From positions 1,722,501 through 1,786,500 of the forward strand of contig OX442318.1 of the NCBI GenBank assembly GCA_949358305.1: 64,000 nucleotides of DNA, in the 5' to 3' direction. The notes beneath the pieces are model-generated. The model made no database searches, had not been told where the DNA came from, and was given only the letters and a program-made list of their open reading frames with translations. A program made the position numbers and the translations under genes. Within the stretch, counting starts at the first letter, position 1; each line of letters begins with the position of its first letter. Source of the DNA: Strigamia acuminata. Lineage: Eukaryota > Arthropoda > Chilopoda > Geophilomorpha > Linotaeniidae. Below, one piece after another: positions 1-18,062 of this stretch.

Positions 1-6721
<6,721 letters not shown>

Positions 6722-7222
6722 TTTTTGTATTTAATGTAATAATATAAAATATAAATTAATATATATACATAAATTAATTATGTTTTCCAGTTTGATGTTT
6801 GTATATTTGTCTTACAAGTTTTAATAACTTTTTTTTTTTATAAATGTAAAGTTGTAAATTAAAATTAAATTAACCTTTTAAGAGCAAATAAAGATTAAAA
6901 GAGTATTTAAATTTGTGCGTTTTCTTGTTGATTTCTTTTGAATCTTTGGATTAAATGAACAGAAGTGTAAACATTATTTAATGTGGAACTTCTTTTTAGT
7001 ATCAATTGGAATTTAAGATGATAACGGTTAAAAAATATATCCAAGTGAAGGTCAAAAATTAATTGGGAAATTGCAAATTAATTCTTTTTTTTTAAATATT
7101 AAATTTCAAAACAAATTTTTTTTCGACTAGTTTGCTCTTTATTTGACAAAAAGTGAATTCAAATGATTACAATTTTGTAAATTTACTTTCTGAATTCCTG
7201 AGTTTCCCTCGGCTTAATTAAT
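6722..7222. other. FAS 3' region and spacer, no gene seen
   Basis: AT-rich sequence holding the FAS 3' UTR and poly(A) signal, then non-coding spacer. No structured repeat was recognised before the MITE at 7225. Confidence 0.7.
6887..6892 (+). terminator. Candidate poly(A) signal of FAS
   Basis: AATAAA lies 166 bases after the FAS stop codon in an AT-rich 3' region. A weaker AATATAAA-type string lies near 6740. It is the best match but no cleavage site can be proven from sequence. Confidence 0.55.
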
Positions 7223-7224
7223 TA

Positions 7225-7545
7225 CCGTACTGCCTCGATTTAACGCCGGGGCGTTTATTCATTTTTTCTAGTTGACCCCCCCGGCGTTCATTCAAAGCCC
7301 GGCGATTATTCGCGCCGGGCGTCTACCCGAAAAAAAAAATTGGAAAGCCACTCATTGCTAGCTATTCTTCGATGTTTCGACCAAAAGACCTCTCAAAACG
7401 TTTAAAAAACGTTTCAACCCGGCGTTTAAACAAACCCGGCGTTCATTTAAGGCCGGCGTTTATTGCCATTTCGTCCTCAGTTTGCCCGGCGCTTAATCAG
7501 GAGCCGGCGTTTAGATACGACCGGCGTTAAATCGAGGCAGTACGG
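7225..7545. mobile_element. Tigger/pogo-like MITE, copy 1
   Basis: 321 bases with terminal inverted repeats CCGTACTGCCTCGATTTAAC (perfect over more than 20 bases at both ends) and flanking TA on each side. The CTCGATTTAACG core resembles ends of pogo/Tigger elements, which also duplicate TA. The interior is filled with GCCGGCGTTTA-type words in both orientations. There is no open frame. A second copy is at 47425-47592. Confidence 0.8.
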
Positions 7546-7734
7546 TAATTCAAATCGAAGATGTGAATTTTACACAAATGGAAAGTTTCTGCCATTACAA
7601 ATTGCAGCGCCAATTAGTGACGAAATACCAAACTAATATTATAAGTTTTAAATGCGATTATTTTCATTAAACTAGCCTCACCAATTTACTTTTTTATAGG
7701 ACAAAAATTTTTCTGAAAAAGATTTGTTTATTAC

Positions 7735-8640
7735 GGGCTATTATTAAACAAACAACGAAAAATGACAATCAGAATGCAGGGATTGCTGCGGGATTGATTA
7801 TGAAAATTTTTAATACACTACATCTGTTTGTAGTAGAATGAATTTAAAAAGGTACTCCCTGAATAGAAGAAACAGGCCTGTTCGCACAAATATTATTTTT
7901 AAATATGGTACCGAACAACCAGCAACAACATTGATTCCTATATGGAGTATTAGATATCATGCACGGGAGAAATCAATGGTGAAAGGACTGCACTTTTTAT
8001 ATTCTGCCACCATAGCGTGCTGTCAAACATTAAAAATGGTAATTTCAAGGTTGATTGCAATTTTTTTTTTATTGGACAATCAGTTGAGGGAAACTTGATT
8101 AAAATTGGGAAATTTACACTGGAATAATTAATTAATTTAAATTGAAGAAGCAAATGGCAACATTCTGCGCTTCCAAGTTGCAGCGTCAATTAGTGGCGTA
8201 ATACGAAACTAATATCAAGGTTTAAATGCGATCAATTTATTTAACCGATCTCACTAATTTAAATAATAAAAAAACAAAAATACTTATTAAAAACATGGGT
8301 TTTTAAACTCAAAATCAAACATGAAAATTCTAATTTCGGGAATGCTGCGGGATTGATCGCAACCAGTCAGCTTGTGGGAAATGGCGGTTGTTTGTAACGA
8401 GTATTTCTGGCAAATTGAACATCAAACACGGATGGATTTCACCTATGAGTGTGGGTAATCGTCTCGAATAAAGCTACAAACCAATCTACCACCCAATTTC
8501 GTATAAGATCCTAACAAGTTCATTGATTTATTTATTTCTAGTCTGTTTTAATACCACGACACCGGGATGAAGGTGTCCGCCGAGCCAATTCGCGCAATTT
8601 GATCCCATCCTTGCAAGGTAAACAAGATTAATGTATATGA
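7735..8640. repeat. R1 spacer repeat, copy a (fullest with copy d)
   Basis: Shares long stretches with 51280-52200 and shorter ones with 36090-36605 and 40110-40350. Markers are GGTACCGAACAACCAGCAAC, GGAGTATTAGATATCATGCA and GAGCGTGCTGTCAAACATTA. Homology to copy d continues weakly to about 9480 (versus 53100). Each R1 copy lies downstream of a DEG/ENaC gene on the minus strand, so it was probably copied with the gene unit. There is no transposon end structure. Confidence 0.8.
8542..8617 (+). other. Exon-like segment in R1, copy a
   Basis: 76 nt bounded by TTTCTAG before and GTAAAC after. Open in one frame, reading SVLIPRHRDEGVRRANSR then NLIPSLQ. The paralogous segment at 52091-52166 keeps both splice sites, the length and the frame, and differs mainly by amino-acid-level substitutions. 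I do not recognise the protein. It could be an exon of an unknown + strand gene, or a leftover. Confidence 0.4.
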
Positions 8641-9012
8641 ATTTTGGGGAAATATTTGTATTAATAAAGTGCATTCAAAATGCTTAATTATTTTCTTAGC
8701 TTTTAAGGTTCTTCAAGTGCTTTCTGTTGAGATTGGAAATCATTTCCTTCGCTGGCACTCGTCTAGGTCTCTAGATTTTTATGGACCCAATTCAGTTAAT
8801 CAGTTAACCAAGAATAAAATAAAAATAAAATAAAATAAAAATTTTGTTAATTTGTTGTCCATTTGGTGCCAGAGACACTTGAAGAACCAAATTAAACCTT
8901 TTTACATTTTGAATGCAGAATCACGGACAGAATTAAGAAATTAAGCGCATTGAAAATTTATTCTATACCGATGTTTTAAAATATTTTTGAAAATCTGAAC
9001 TGTTTTTTAAAA

Positions 9013-9172
9013 ATGTTTGGAAATTTTAATTATTTTTTAAATTTTTTTGGAAATTTTAATTATTTTTTAAAATTTTTTGGAAATTTTAATTATTTTTTAA
9101 ATTTTTTTGGAAATTTTAATTATTTTTTAAATTTTTTTGGAAATTTTAATTGTTTTTTAAATTTTTTTGTGT
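9013..9172. repeat. ~30-base tandem repeat (TTTGGAAATTTTAATTATTT)
   Basis: Five copies of a 30-base unit with GGAAATTTTAATTATTTTTT, very AT-rich. The unit being a multiple of three explains the open frame with FGNFNYFLNF repeats. No gene is inferred. Confidence 0.88.
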
Positions 9173-9754
9173 ATTATTTAAGAGTAAAACGGTCTCAAAT
9201 GGGAAGTTAAACAAATTGTAAAACATGTTCGAAAACATTCTGCCAGGGGTTGTAGTTCTTGTCCTGTATGTTGATGTTAAATTCAAGTTTCACACTATTG
9301 ATTACTTTTTAATCTTTATCATCAAGTTTATTTTTACAATTTCTACAATTTTGTGCATACAACTGAAATATATTCTCCCGTTAAAGTTCTTGAGATGTGC
9401 TCTGCTGGAATCCGAATCCATTCCCAACAGAGATGCTTCAGAAACAATGAGAGATATAACGAGAATTTAAAAGGTGCTGAAGTAGACACTTCAAGAACAG
9501 TTTAGCAGTGGGGATAACTAGTTACAGTAACTTACAACTAATACTTGAGATGAAACAACGAGAGTTTATTTTATAATTTAGTTCAGAACGTGCAATATTG
9601 ATTTCAAGATTACAGTTAAAATAAGTGTGCTTTTTGTATGTGATGTGTTACTGACACTCAACTATCTACTGGAATGAAATGTTTGTGAAAAGTGATACGA
9701 TAGAATTATATGAAAGATTGAAAAGTTAAAGAGGGTTTTCGTTGTTTTTTTGAA

Positions 9755-12700
9755 TCAGATGAAACATTCGACGAGAGAAAATACCGAAAGACCGGTCAAA
9801 ATACCAATAATTGATCCGATTTGACAGAGTAATGTAACGATGGTAATTTCTTTCAGTTCTTCGATTACTTCTCGGATGTTGCTATCAATTGAGTATCTAA
9901 CGCCTTCATAATTTATGCTTCTGTAGACCACGCCGGTTTCTTTAACTAAGGAAGGTAGGAATATTGTTTCCTCACACGGTGCTACACAGGAGCAGTCTCT
10001 ATGTGGATCTGTCTTGAATTGAATTACAAAATATTGCTCGGTTGTTTCCTTAGCCGTTATGTGATCCTCGCAATAAGGTAATGAATTGTTTTCCATAAAC
10101 GGTAATCTAACGGAATAACATGAATAGTGTCAGTGCATTTCTATTATCAAAAAATGATAAGAACAAAGTATCATATTACCTCACATAAAGCGGCATGCCA
10201 TTGGGCATGGGTTTACCAGGTTTTTAAAATTGTGCACAAAAAGTTTATACCGGCATGCCGGTAAAAGGCGAAACATGCCGGTATAAGTGAAAAAGCGGTT
10301 TTTTTTTTTTTTTTTTTTTTTTTTACTCATTTAAAGAGCCCGGATGAATAATTATGTTGGTTTTTGGGCCTAAAATTTAAGTTTTCCTAATTTTCTGCAG
10401 ATTTTTACTAAAATCTGGGTAAATGTATAGAAATTTAAAGCAATTTCTTACATTTTGAAAATCTAAAAAGGATTTTATGCTTGTTTTGGCTGAATTCTCA
10501 TTTAGAAAAATTTGTACTCACTTACACCGGCATGCCGTTAAAAACGAGGTTTATCAGCATGTTGGTATAACTCGCACTACGCCGGCATTCGGCTTAACGT
10601 GAGTTAATACGGTAATATATTAAATTACAAGAAACTCACTTGCATTCGAATGATTGCTGGTCAAGCTTTGTTTGGAAACATTTCTTTTCACATTCCTTAG
10701 CAAGTTGATTTGCTTGACAGGGACTTTTGGGAGTATTCACTCGAATGAGCTGAAAATGACAAATTTAGCAACTAGCAGTGAGTTTACTACGTACGGAAAT
10801 TCTACTGTTTGACGCCAAAGATCGATGTGACTGTATTTGGAGCTGTCTCTATAAAAAATGTGTTTGGGATGAAAAAATTGATTTTGTGGCAGAATGAAGC
10901 TCTGCAATGAATACAAAGAAATAAACATCGGAATGACGAGTGAATTTACAAAATATCTCACTGGTGTACGTTCACTGCAGGGTTGGTAAATATCCCTACC
11001 ATCCTTAGGTCGCTTCCTAGGTCCATCAATAAACCATACATGGCTTTTCTTTGGAAAATATTTCTCATCAGCTGTAAAAATTTAAAAGATGAAAGAGAAA
11101 ATATATGGCTTACGGTGATTATTTGTACCTTTTTTAATCACTCTGCACTTTCCGAATGCTGTTGACATGTATGATATATTCACAATTTTGGGCGTCAACT
11201 TGTCATTCTGGAAAAATAAATATTTGTTAAAGCAATTGCCAAGCGTAGACAAAATTGTACCACATGTTTTAGTTCTGAATGCCACTGTGATTTTACTGTA
11301 GTTGGCCAGATTGAAATTGTAGCGTAGGCTACAACGAGTATTTTGCAAGTAATATCGTAATTGAACAACAATCTGCACGGTTGTTATTGCCAGGTAATGT
11401 CACATGGCCAACTATAAGAGTGTATCTTTTTCCCATTGGGCGAGCCATTTCACTTGTGTAGTGATACCAAAAAATAGACCAAAACGCTGGCTGACATTTT
11501 GACTGCTTTCCAGACAAAACAACCAATAAAGGGAATAAACATTAATATTGAAATATAAACAGCATAAAACATTGTTTTAAGAATTGAAAAAACATTCTAT
11601 TATAAAAAATGAATCAATTTACATCATTTCAATTATTATAATAATCAAACAAATTAAAAACAGAACAGAACTACTTTTCCTGGTGGGAGTATACAGTCCA
11701 CAGTTAGGAATAATCAGGCTGGGCCAATGGGGAAAAAGTACACTCTTATAGTTGGCCAGAGTATAATAAAGTTTTGCATCCTGTGTTGGGAAAACTCACT
11801 TGAATGGTCCGGACAAAAACAACAATAATGTCAATTTTCTAATGAAGAAGTAATAAAATTAAATACTACAAATTAAAAATTAAAAATTAATTTATTGCCA
11901 GGTTCACAAGGGTTGAAAACATGAAATTCTCGCTAAAAGTATCTTAATGTCACGTACTTTAGGTAATGTGCAAGCTGCTTGTAAGTACATAAAATACGTG
12001 CACATTACGTACGTACTTACAGTGCATTGCCACTTAGCGCTAATTTCGATTTGTGAACCTGGCAATAAATTAATATTTTATTTTAATATAATTTTTAGTG
12101 TTTTCATTTATTTTTATTATAACTTTTATTAGAAAGCTGTGCACAATAATTGCCCAGAAATCTTTCAGTTTAAAATTTCGGTTGCATTGAACCAATCGAT
12201 TGACTTCTTTGTGCCATTCGACAATTTGGTGACATTAATTGTGTATGACTTGATTTGCATAAATATGTGCGATATATTAATTAAATTAATTACTGGGATC
12301 CATATTCCTGAACGTCCCACATATTTTCCACCGTTATCTTCAGAGTCCTTCCATAATTGGAGTGAATTATTTCCGAATCGAGATTTAGGATGGAGTAAAT
12401 CAAAGAGTTGGTAATTAGAGCAAACTGTACGAAGAGTTTCAGCTAACTTCAACTTAGCTGCAGTTATTTCCGATGTTTCTGGACAACTGACAATGACTGG
12501 ATAATGGATAACGTCATCTCTCAGGAGACTAACGGTTTTGACGAGTGGAAAATCCAAATAAGACTTAATTTGATTATAAACATTATAAACCGACATGATG
12601 ATCAGGATTAGGAAAAACGAGTTTTTCAGTATTTGTTGGACAGTAGACTTTTTTCGTGGTTTTTGTTTCTTTTCAAGAATTCTCTCAATTTTGTGTTTCA

Positions 12701-14779
12701 ACTTTAGATTTGCCTTTGTCGATTTCCTGAACTTCATAAAGGGAATTTTGCATCCGTGTACAAATATTTCTACGAGCGTTAAACAAGACATTCCAAAGTA
12801 GAGTCCAATGTTTCCACCAATGTTGCATAGTAAAGAAATTATGTCGTACGAAACACGTTCTTGCAATGTTCGGACATAACTATTGGCAACGAAAACATCG
12901 AGAATAGCTTTGGAACTACACAATTCTTCATAGGTTATGCTTAGTATTGTCAGTTCGCACAATTTGAGACATTTGCATTTTTTTCTCAGATTGGTTGAAA
13001 GGTCAAATTCAGAAAACATTCCATATCGCGACAAGTGAATGAAGTTTCTCAACTCTATGTATTGACGTTTTGCGAGTCGGTAATTGTCACATTTAGGTAG
13101 GTGTGTTTTTTCGTAAAAGGGATATCTAAAAAATAGTTTCACTTACAATTGGGTTTGATTGCTAAATTGAAAATGATCCATCTTACATGTGAAAATCGTA
13201 TTGTTTTACAAGTTTATTTTACTGTGTGACGTAAAACCGTGTTATTTAAAATTTAGCATTAGATAGCGCTGTTTAAAAAAACAGCGCGTAATTTCGAATA
13301 AGTGTAAATAGAATAGGAAAAATGTGCTAGAAATAAACGTATACCTGCACTTAATTGTTTTCTGGATACAAGGTTGTAAGCAGCCAATTAAATTGTCATC
13401 ACAAGGATTTCGTTTTGTGTTGATGAAGTTATACTGAAACATGAAGTTATAGATTGTGAACATGGTGTTCGTATCAGTGAAGCTTCGTTTTCTTAATTAG
13501 ACACAAAGGTTGGACTTTGTTAAAGTTTACGTTCTAACAAAACATTAATTATCGTTTTACCTTTTGCACAGTAGTTGTAGCAATGATATTAACTGATGAT
13601 AATATATGTTTTTTCGTTCCTTTTACCTCACATACCTTCTTCAATGACATTTCAACTGGTTCTTCATACGTAAGATCCGCTACTGGCGACGAATCTATTA
13701 ATACCTATTAATAAAAGCCATTTATGGTAGTAATAATTATATTATTTCATTTATTGAAAATATAATAAGTGATTTTTATTTCCACTTATTTTAATTCATT
13801 TAAGCAAACTTTAAGCATTTGCTTAATTACATTGTACTCTGTGTAGAACGGACATAGGAGCAATGCCAAAAAGTTATCCGGATGGGAGAGGGGATTTAAA
13901 CATTGCTGCGAAAAGGTTGGGACCTCCAAATTTGTCTGAACCACACAACTGTTTGGACAGCGCTATGTCCGATCCACACAGAGTACACTGTATTTGTATT
14001 TGATAATTTGTAGAATTTTAGATACACAAGTGAAAGACTTACTTCAACAGAAAAACATATTTCTGGAAATTTTAAGTTGATAGTCATCTTATTTTTGATA
14101 CTTCCAAATGGAAGTTGCAATGCTAAACAAAAGGAAACTTTGAAATAATAATCGTGCGTGTATTTTTTTTAGTTTTCTAACTTACGACTTGAAACTTGAG
14201 CAACCGGCTGTAGGAGAGTATGGTGGTTTTTAATTGTAAGATTACTGCGTGATTTTCCCTGCAAAGATATTTGCTTATTTATTGGTAAAAATAAAATGGG
14301 AAATGGAGATTTACCATTACAAAGTATGCGTCAGTTATGTAACTTTGTATACTCAAATATTTTAGAATTTCTTCTGCAGAATGCTTACGAGTATCCGTCG
14401 GGTAGTCAAATGCATCACAAGATTTTTTAATCTTTTTGTTGGTTTTAGATAGAATGTCTAGATATTCTTGCGTTGTTCGTGGGAAAATATAAACATTTGC
14501 AAAAGCTCCATGTTTGGTTTCTATGAAATATGCATCGACTGTCGTTGGTTCGCTCAAGTAATGCCAAATACATTCTCCAGTTTGGTAAACACACACTGTC
14601 AGATTCACAACGAGCAACGTAAAAATTAGAATGGACATTTTTTTTTTCTTTTTTGAAATGTTCTTCATCGATTTGGTAAATGCTGGCATCTGCGATTGCT
14701 CTGCCATCACATTGCCTACGAGGTGTCGCATTTTTCTTTCTTGACGTTGCATTACCATTGTGAAAATTTTACTCGCCAT
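9755..14779 (-). CDS. G1: two-module DEG/ENaC channel gene, complete
   Basis: Amiloride-sensitive/degenerin Na+ channel family, plasma membrane. Exons 5'-3': 14779-14315, 14258-14186, 14122-14043, 13704-13561, 13433-13345, 13125-12294, 11207-11129, 11071-10962, 10901-10806, 10749-10640, 10106-9755. They sum to 2,430 nt (809 residues). Module A has a Lys-rich block (SKKKKKMSIL) then TM1 in exon 1, Cys-rich exon 5 (RNPCDDNLIGCLQPC), and TM2 with the family signature IGLYFGMSCLTLVEIF. Module B starts in the same exon: basic linker, TM1 (LKNSFFLILIIMSVYNVYNQ), FP.IVSC strand. It continues with AFGKCRVI, NTPKSPCQANQL and TM2 IGILTGLSVFSLVE, and stops four codons later. The G-x-S filter reads GMS (A) and GLS (B). 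The His-Gly motif usual before TM1 was not found. The start was set at MASKIF by comparison with G4. The exon 6 donor (GTAATT) is weak. Confidence 0.9.
10178..10617. mobile_element. GGCATGCC-rich inverted-repeat segment in last G1 intron
   Basis: Opposed ends TCACATAAAGCGGCATGCC and TCACGTTAAGCCGAATGCC (other strand), several internal CCGGCATGCCGG palindromes and a ~32-base T run (about 10302-10333). It sits between exons 10 and 11. It is MITE-like, but the termini are imprecise and no target duplication is clear. Confidence 0.45.
11405..11758. mobile_element. MITE with TGGCCAACTATAAGAGTGTA ends (G1 intron 6)
   Basis: Inverted ends TGGCCAACTATAAGAGTGTA, perfect over 20 bases, followed by CCCATTGGGCGAGCC-type inner repeats. 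It is related to the element at 46667-47070, sharing CCCATTGGCCGAGCC and TGTGTAGTGAT. No open frame of note and no clear target duplication. Confidence 0.65.
11891..12069. mobile_element. Short MITE with TTAA target duplication (G1 intron 6)
   Basis: 179 bases with inverted ends TTTATTGCCAGGTTCACAA and TTAA on both sides (11887-11890 and 12070-12073). TTAA duplication fits piggyBac- or Kolobok-type insertion. A diverged half copy (TTTATTGCTGGTTTACAA) is seen at about 33478 inside another element. Confidence 0.65.
12294..13125 (-). CDS. G1 exon 6: TM2 of module A joined to TM1 of module B
   Basis: 832 nt, open throughout. On the minus strand it reads YPFYEKTHLPKC, CKCLKLCELT, the degenerin region VRTLQERVSYDIISLLC and the TM2 signature GLYFGMSCLTLVE. 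A basic ~50-residue stretch with HKIERILEKKQKPRKK follows, then the second TM1 FLILIIMSVYNVYNQ and DFPLVKTVSLLRDDVIHYP. No stop or convincing splice pair lies between the two membrane segments. The same arrangement recurs at 24316-25120, 43588-44401 and 61979-62792. Confidence 0.9.
13830..13990. mobile_element. TA-flanked MITE, CAGTGTACTCTGTGT family, copy 1 (G1 intron 3)
   Basis: 161 bases. The left end is CATTGTACTCTGTGTAG and the right end, on the other strand, is CAGTGTACTCTGTGTGG. Both continue to CGGACATAG and both are flanked by TA. This is a mariner/Tigger-like pattern. A related larger copy is at 33232-33645. Confidence 0.75.
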
Positions 14780-15352
14780 ATTGTGTAAAAATAGAACTAT
14801 AAATCGAAATTCATAATAATTAAACCAAATGATACACACAGCGAATAATCGCAGGGTAACTTATTTGAATCACTAAATTTTGGAATGCCAAACATTCACC
14901 AGTGCATTATGGTCAATCTAACCCCATTGGTCAGATTGACCGGAAACGTCCATGCAAATTAATTAATTTGGGTTAAGTTAAATAAGTAGGACAAAAAAAT
15001 TAATTTAGTGGGAAATTCAGTAAGTGGAAAATTTAATATTTTTTTAGTGGGATTCTCAGGAAAATTAGTGAAAATGATTGACTGCAGCACAAATGGCTCG
15101 TTTTAATGTGAGTGGCAGACGGACATCACATGGCATGAGGAATGTCATGGTGATGCTGGACGCATCTCACTATTTGAAACCAACAACTAGAAACTATATT
15201 TTAGTGGTTTATGGCCTTTATTTATACGGTTGTCTAGGGGTTAGTTTCCTGAAGTGTCTTCTGTTACTAGGTCAAGGGACTACGTGGGCAGCGAGATCGG
15301 GGCTTTGCCGTGCCTCTCCACGGGCTTATTGACTGCTTCAGGTCATTCCTAA

Positions 15353-15751
15353 AGGTGGAAACACAAGGGAGCGGGTAAAATTCCAACGCTTGCTAGTCCA
15401 AGTTTAAAGAGGGAGTCATTTACAAGCTCACTTGACCTGGTTTTGGCTTGCCAGCTTAACTGGCAAACTCAAGCTAGCTAGGTAGCTAGCTAGAGATTCC
15501 TGCCAAAATCTCCTCCAAGAATTTCCTCACGATTCTGATTGGCTGTCAAAGTCACATGACCAAAACACCAGCAAGCTTGAAGCTGGTAAATCAAACTCAG
15601 TTTGATCGGAGCGGGTGAGTACAAGCTCACTTCTAAACAAAGCTTTGAATAAAAACGCAAGCTTGTGTTTGCTCAAGCGGGCGAGTTTTTAACTGCTTTT
15701 TCATGTACAAGCAAGCTTTTAAATTTTACCCGCTGCCTTGTGTTTCCACCT
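15353..15751. mobile_element. Harbinger-like MITE, TAA target duplication
   Basis: 399 bases with inverted ends AGGTGGAAACACAAGG(G/C)AGCGGGTAAAATT, flanked by TAA at 15350-15352 and 15752-15754. A 3-base TWA duplication is typical of PIF/Harbinger. The interior has palindromic CTAGCTAGG words and AAGCTTG repeats. No transposase. Confidence 0.72.
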
Positions 15752-16224
15752 TAACTCGGCGCACACGTGTGCAGTTGCGAGACCGCACATGTGTTGCATT
15801 TCCGCACTTGGCACCGTGCACAGGGGGGTGATGGGCACAGAAGGGCACCGGGCACAGAAAAGCGCTGGGCAAGGAGCGCCTAATTTTTATTAGCCCAGGG
15901 CGCTGAAAGTGTTAAGACGATGCTTCATGGAGCGGATCATGAATGTTCTCGTGTTCTGTGTTTCATTGGTCTCTTGATCGGGACTGGCAGCGCCACCTAA
16001 GAGGGTGCACTGCCCAGGACAATTACTAGTATTAGCAGGATTAGTGACCAACAGTTACAAATGTTTTACATTCATTTACTGTAAATGGAAGTACTGTATT
16101 GTCGTTTTCTTCTCGTAAAGTGACAAGCGTGATAACTATGGTAACAATAATTTATAATTGATCGCAATGTGTTGATCAAAGTTTTAATGAACTTTTTCAC
16201 AATTTCGTTAAGGGGTTTACTCGG
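15752..16224. other. Spacer between G1 and G2, nothing recognised
   Basis: Includes a GC-richer stretch with short GGGCAC repeats (about 15825-15905) and plain AT-rich DNA. No gene or end structure seen. Confidence 0.6.
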
Positions 16225-16850
16225 GGCGGGACAAAATGTAATGTGATCGTTTGGCCACCCATGGTGACCCACGTCACTCCACACACTGCTCTCTGGCCCC
16301 TGGTAACCCCTCTTGCGAGGTAGACTGACCCAGTGGGGAAGGAGGGAGCCGAGTGGTGTGGTGCGAGGAGCAGAGAGAGAGAGTTTGGACAGTACAGGGT
16401 GAGGACGTGTGCTTGTGAGGTCCCGTAGCCAGCCTGGGCTATGCAGTGCTCGAGTTGACTCTGCTCTTCTCCCATTCACCACTGTGACGTTCAGTGACAG
16501 GGAGATGTCCTTGTTGCAGCCTTCATGAGTGGCTACATGGGCTGTAGGTAAGTACCACAGCAGAATGTCCTATGCCAACCGACCACGTCATTCACGGGCT
16601 AACCGCCCTGTGAGTGATGGGACGGTTGTAAGCTTAGGTGTGGTGTGCCTAACGGCACCGACACAGGTGATGGGTACTCCGATCCCTAGACAAGGGATTA
16701 AATGCCAACAATTTGGAGTCCTTGGCTCCATTATTCATGTGAGAGCCGGTCCTACCCATGGTAGTCAATCCCCAGATTGCCATGAGAGAGCCAACGCCGT
16801 CACAGTAATTGATAAAATAATTGTCATGGATTAGTCGAGACATTAAATGA
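16225..16850. repeat. R2 dispersed repeat, copy 1 (diverged, long)
   Basis: Shares blocks with 35359-35590 and 50552-50800: GGCCACCCATGGTGACCC with ACGTCACTCCACACACTGCT, the CATGAGTGGCTACATGGGC block, and CCGATCCCTAGACAAGGGAT. GC-rich against its surroundings. One strand carries a B-box-like CTAGGGTTCGGAATTCCC (copy 2), which hints at a tRNA-related SINE. The A-box-like word lies on the wrong side, so the class is unsettled. Confidence 0.6.
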
Positions 16851-17284
16851 GACAAAGGTCAAGTCTTGAGGGCTGGGTTGCAATAACTAAATTACCAGTA
16901 ATAACCAAAGATCAAAATAAGTTTGATAAAAATTACATCATCTGGATATTTTTCTTCCATTTCTTTAAACAGATTGGTTTTGGACCAATGGTCATGATCG
17001 GCTTTTTTTTTTAAATATTGAATTAAAACTCGCATTTTTATATCATTTTAACTTTTATTAATTTTGCTAGTGATGGAAATTGTCCATTCTTGATGATACT
17101 GTACAAATCTGAAACTAAAATTATCTTTTGTTTTTTGTTACGGACACAGTTGGAATTAAGAGCGCCACAAATAGCCGAATGTCGATAAGAAGTGGGAATT
17201 GCGAGAAATTGAATGATTAAAAATGTATTGCTTTTAGATTGAACATTTTGTGTCATTCCAACTACTATTGTTGATAGACTATCT

Positions 17285-17384
17285 CCAGTTATCATCACAG
17301 CTTTTGAGATCTTTTTTTCTGCCACTCATTTTTGCTCTAAAATTATTAAATCCTTGAGTTGTGTGTGGGCAAAAGGTAACATAC
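17285..17384 (-). pseudogene. DEG/ENaC exon-1 fragment
   Basis: The minus strand reads YVTFCPHTTQGFNNF then RAKMSGRKKDLKSCDDN. This aligns with exon 1 of G3 (YVYFFPYTTQEFNNL, KVSGRKEDLESCEG). Only about 33 codons remain, with no TM1 before and no exon 2 after, so it is a relic of another array member between G1 and G2. Confidence 0.75.
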
Positions 17385-17409
17385 TACATCTGTGGACGCT
17401 CCAAATCAA

Positions 17410-17515
17410 TATTTAGAATACAAAAATAAAATGTTTTGCATTTAGAATGCTTGCAACGATCGTTTATTCATGAAATTCATTGCTGGTGCTTTTCATAATC
17501 AATTTTCTGACAGAT
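17410..17515. repeat. Short repeat shared with 33840-33940
   Basis: Both contain TTAGAATGCTTGCAACGATCGT, then TATTC, TGA, and GTGCTTTT.ATAATCA. Each lies in the spacer upstream of a DEG/ENaC gene. Function unknown. Confidence 0.55.
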
Positions 17516-17869
17516 CTTGACACATATGATAAACAAGCGCCAACCATTTCGTTAAAAGGAGACGCCGGCCGATTCACTCGATCTGCCAGAGATTAACTAC
17601 AAGCTCAATTATCAAAATGTGATGTGACTTTCTGGTCCGTGACATAACAATGTGTCACAGACCTGGAACCTAACATTGCTCTCCTAAGCCTATTTAATTT
17701 TTGCGCTTCAACGGCAAGAGGCCGACCTCCAACCTCTTACTCAGGGACCACACTTTGGGAAGCACTGATCTACTCTAGGGATTTACTTCTAGCTCGTCTA
17801 TGTGCTGACACCGCCCAAATGGAGATGTCACATAGCAACAGGCCCATTGCACACAAGGCCAACAGACCA

Positions 17870-18062
17870 CATTTAAATGTCCCATGTACGGTGCGGTCGC
17901 TTACTCTATCTGTTCTTATCACACTTACTTGAACACTCATGTAGGCTGCAACTCGGCCTGAACCAGGTTACTGGGGATCACAGTGGTGAACACTCTGAAC
18001 GGGGAGAAGGTCCCTGGCGTCTGAAAACTCAACTACTAGAATTAAGAAGCGCCTGGCGACAG
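17870..18062. repeat. R3 dispersed repeat, copy 1
   Basis: GTACGGTGCGGTCGCTTACT, CTCATGTAGGCTGCAACTCGG and GGCATCACAGTGGTGAAC-type blocks recur at 39366-39476. A word CGCCTGGCGACAG here returns inverted at about 18285-18300, so the copy may be part of a larger inverted structure. Confidence 0.6.

Noticed and set aside
12294-13125. A hidden intron or gene boundary between TM2-A and TM1-B
   Set aside because: The reading frame is open and conserved through the linker in all four genes, and no shared GT...AG pair or poly(A) signal with start codon was seen there.
15078-15332. Open frame of 84 codons upstream of G1
   Set aside because: No domain, no splice context, and no paralogue at the other genes.
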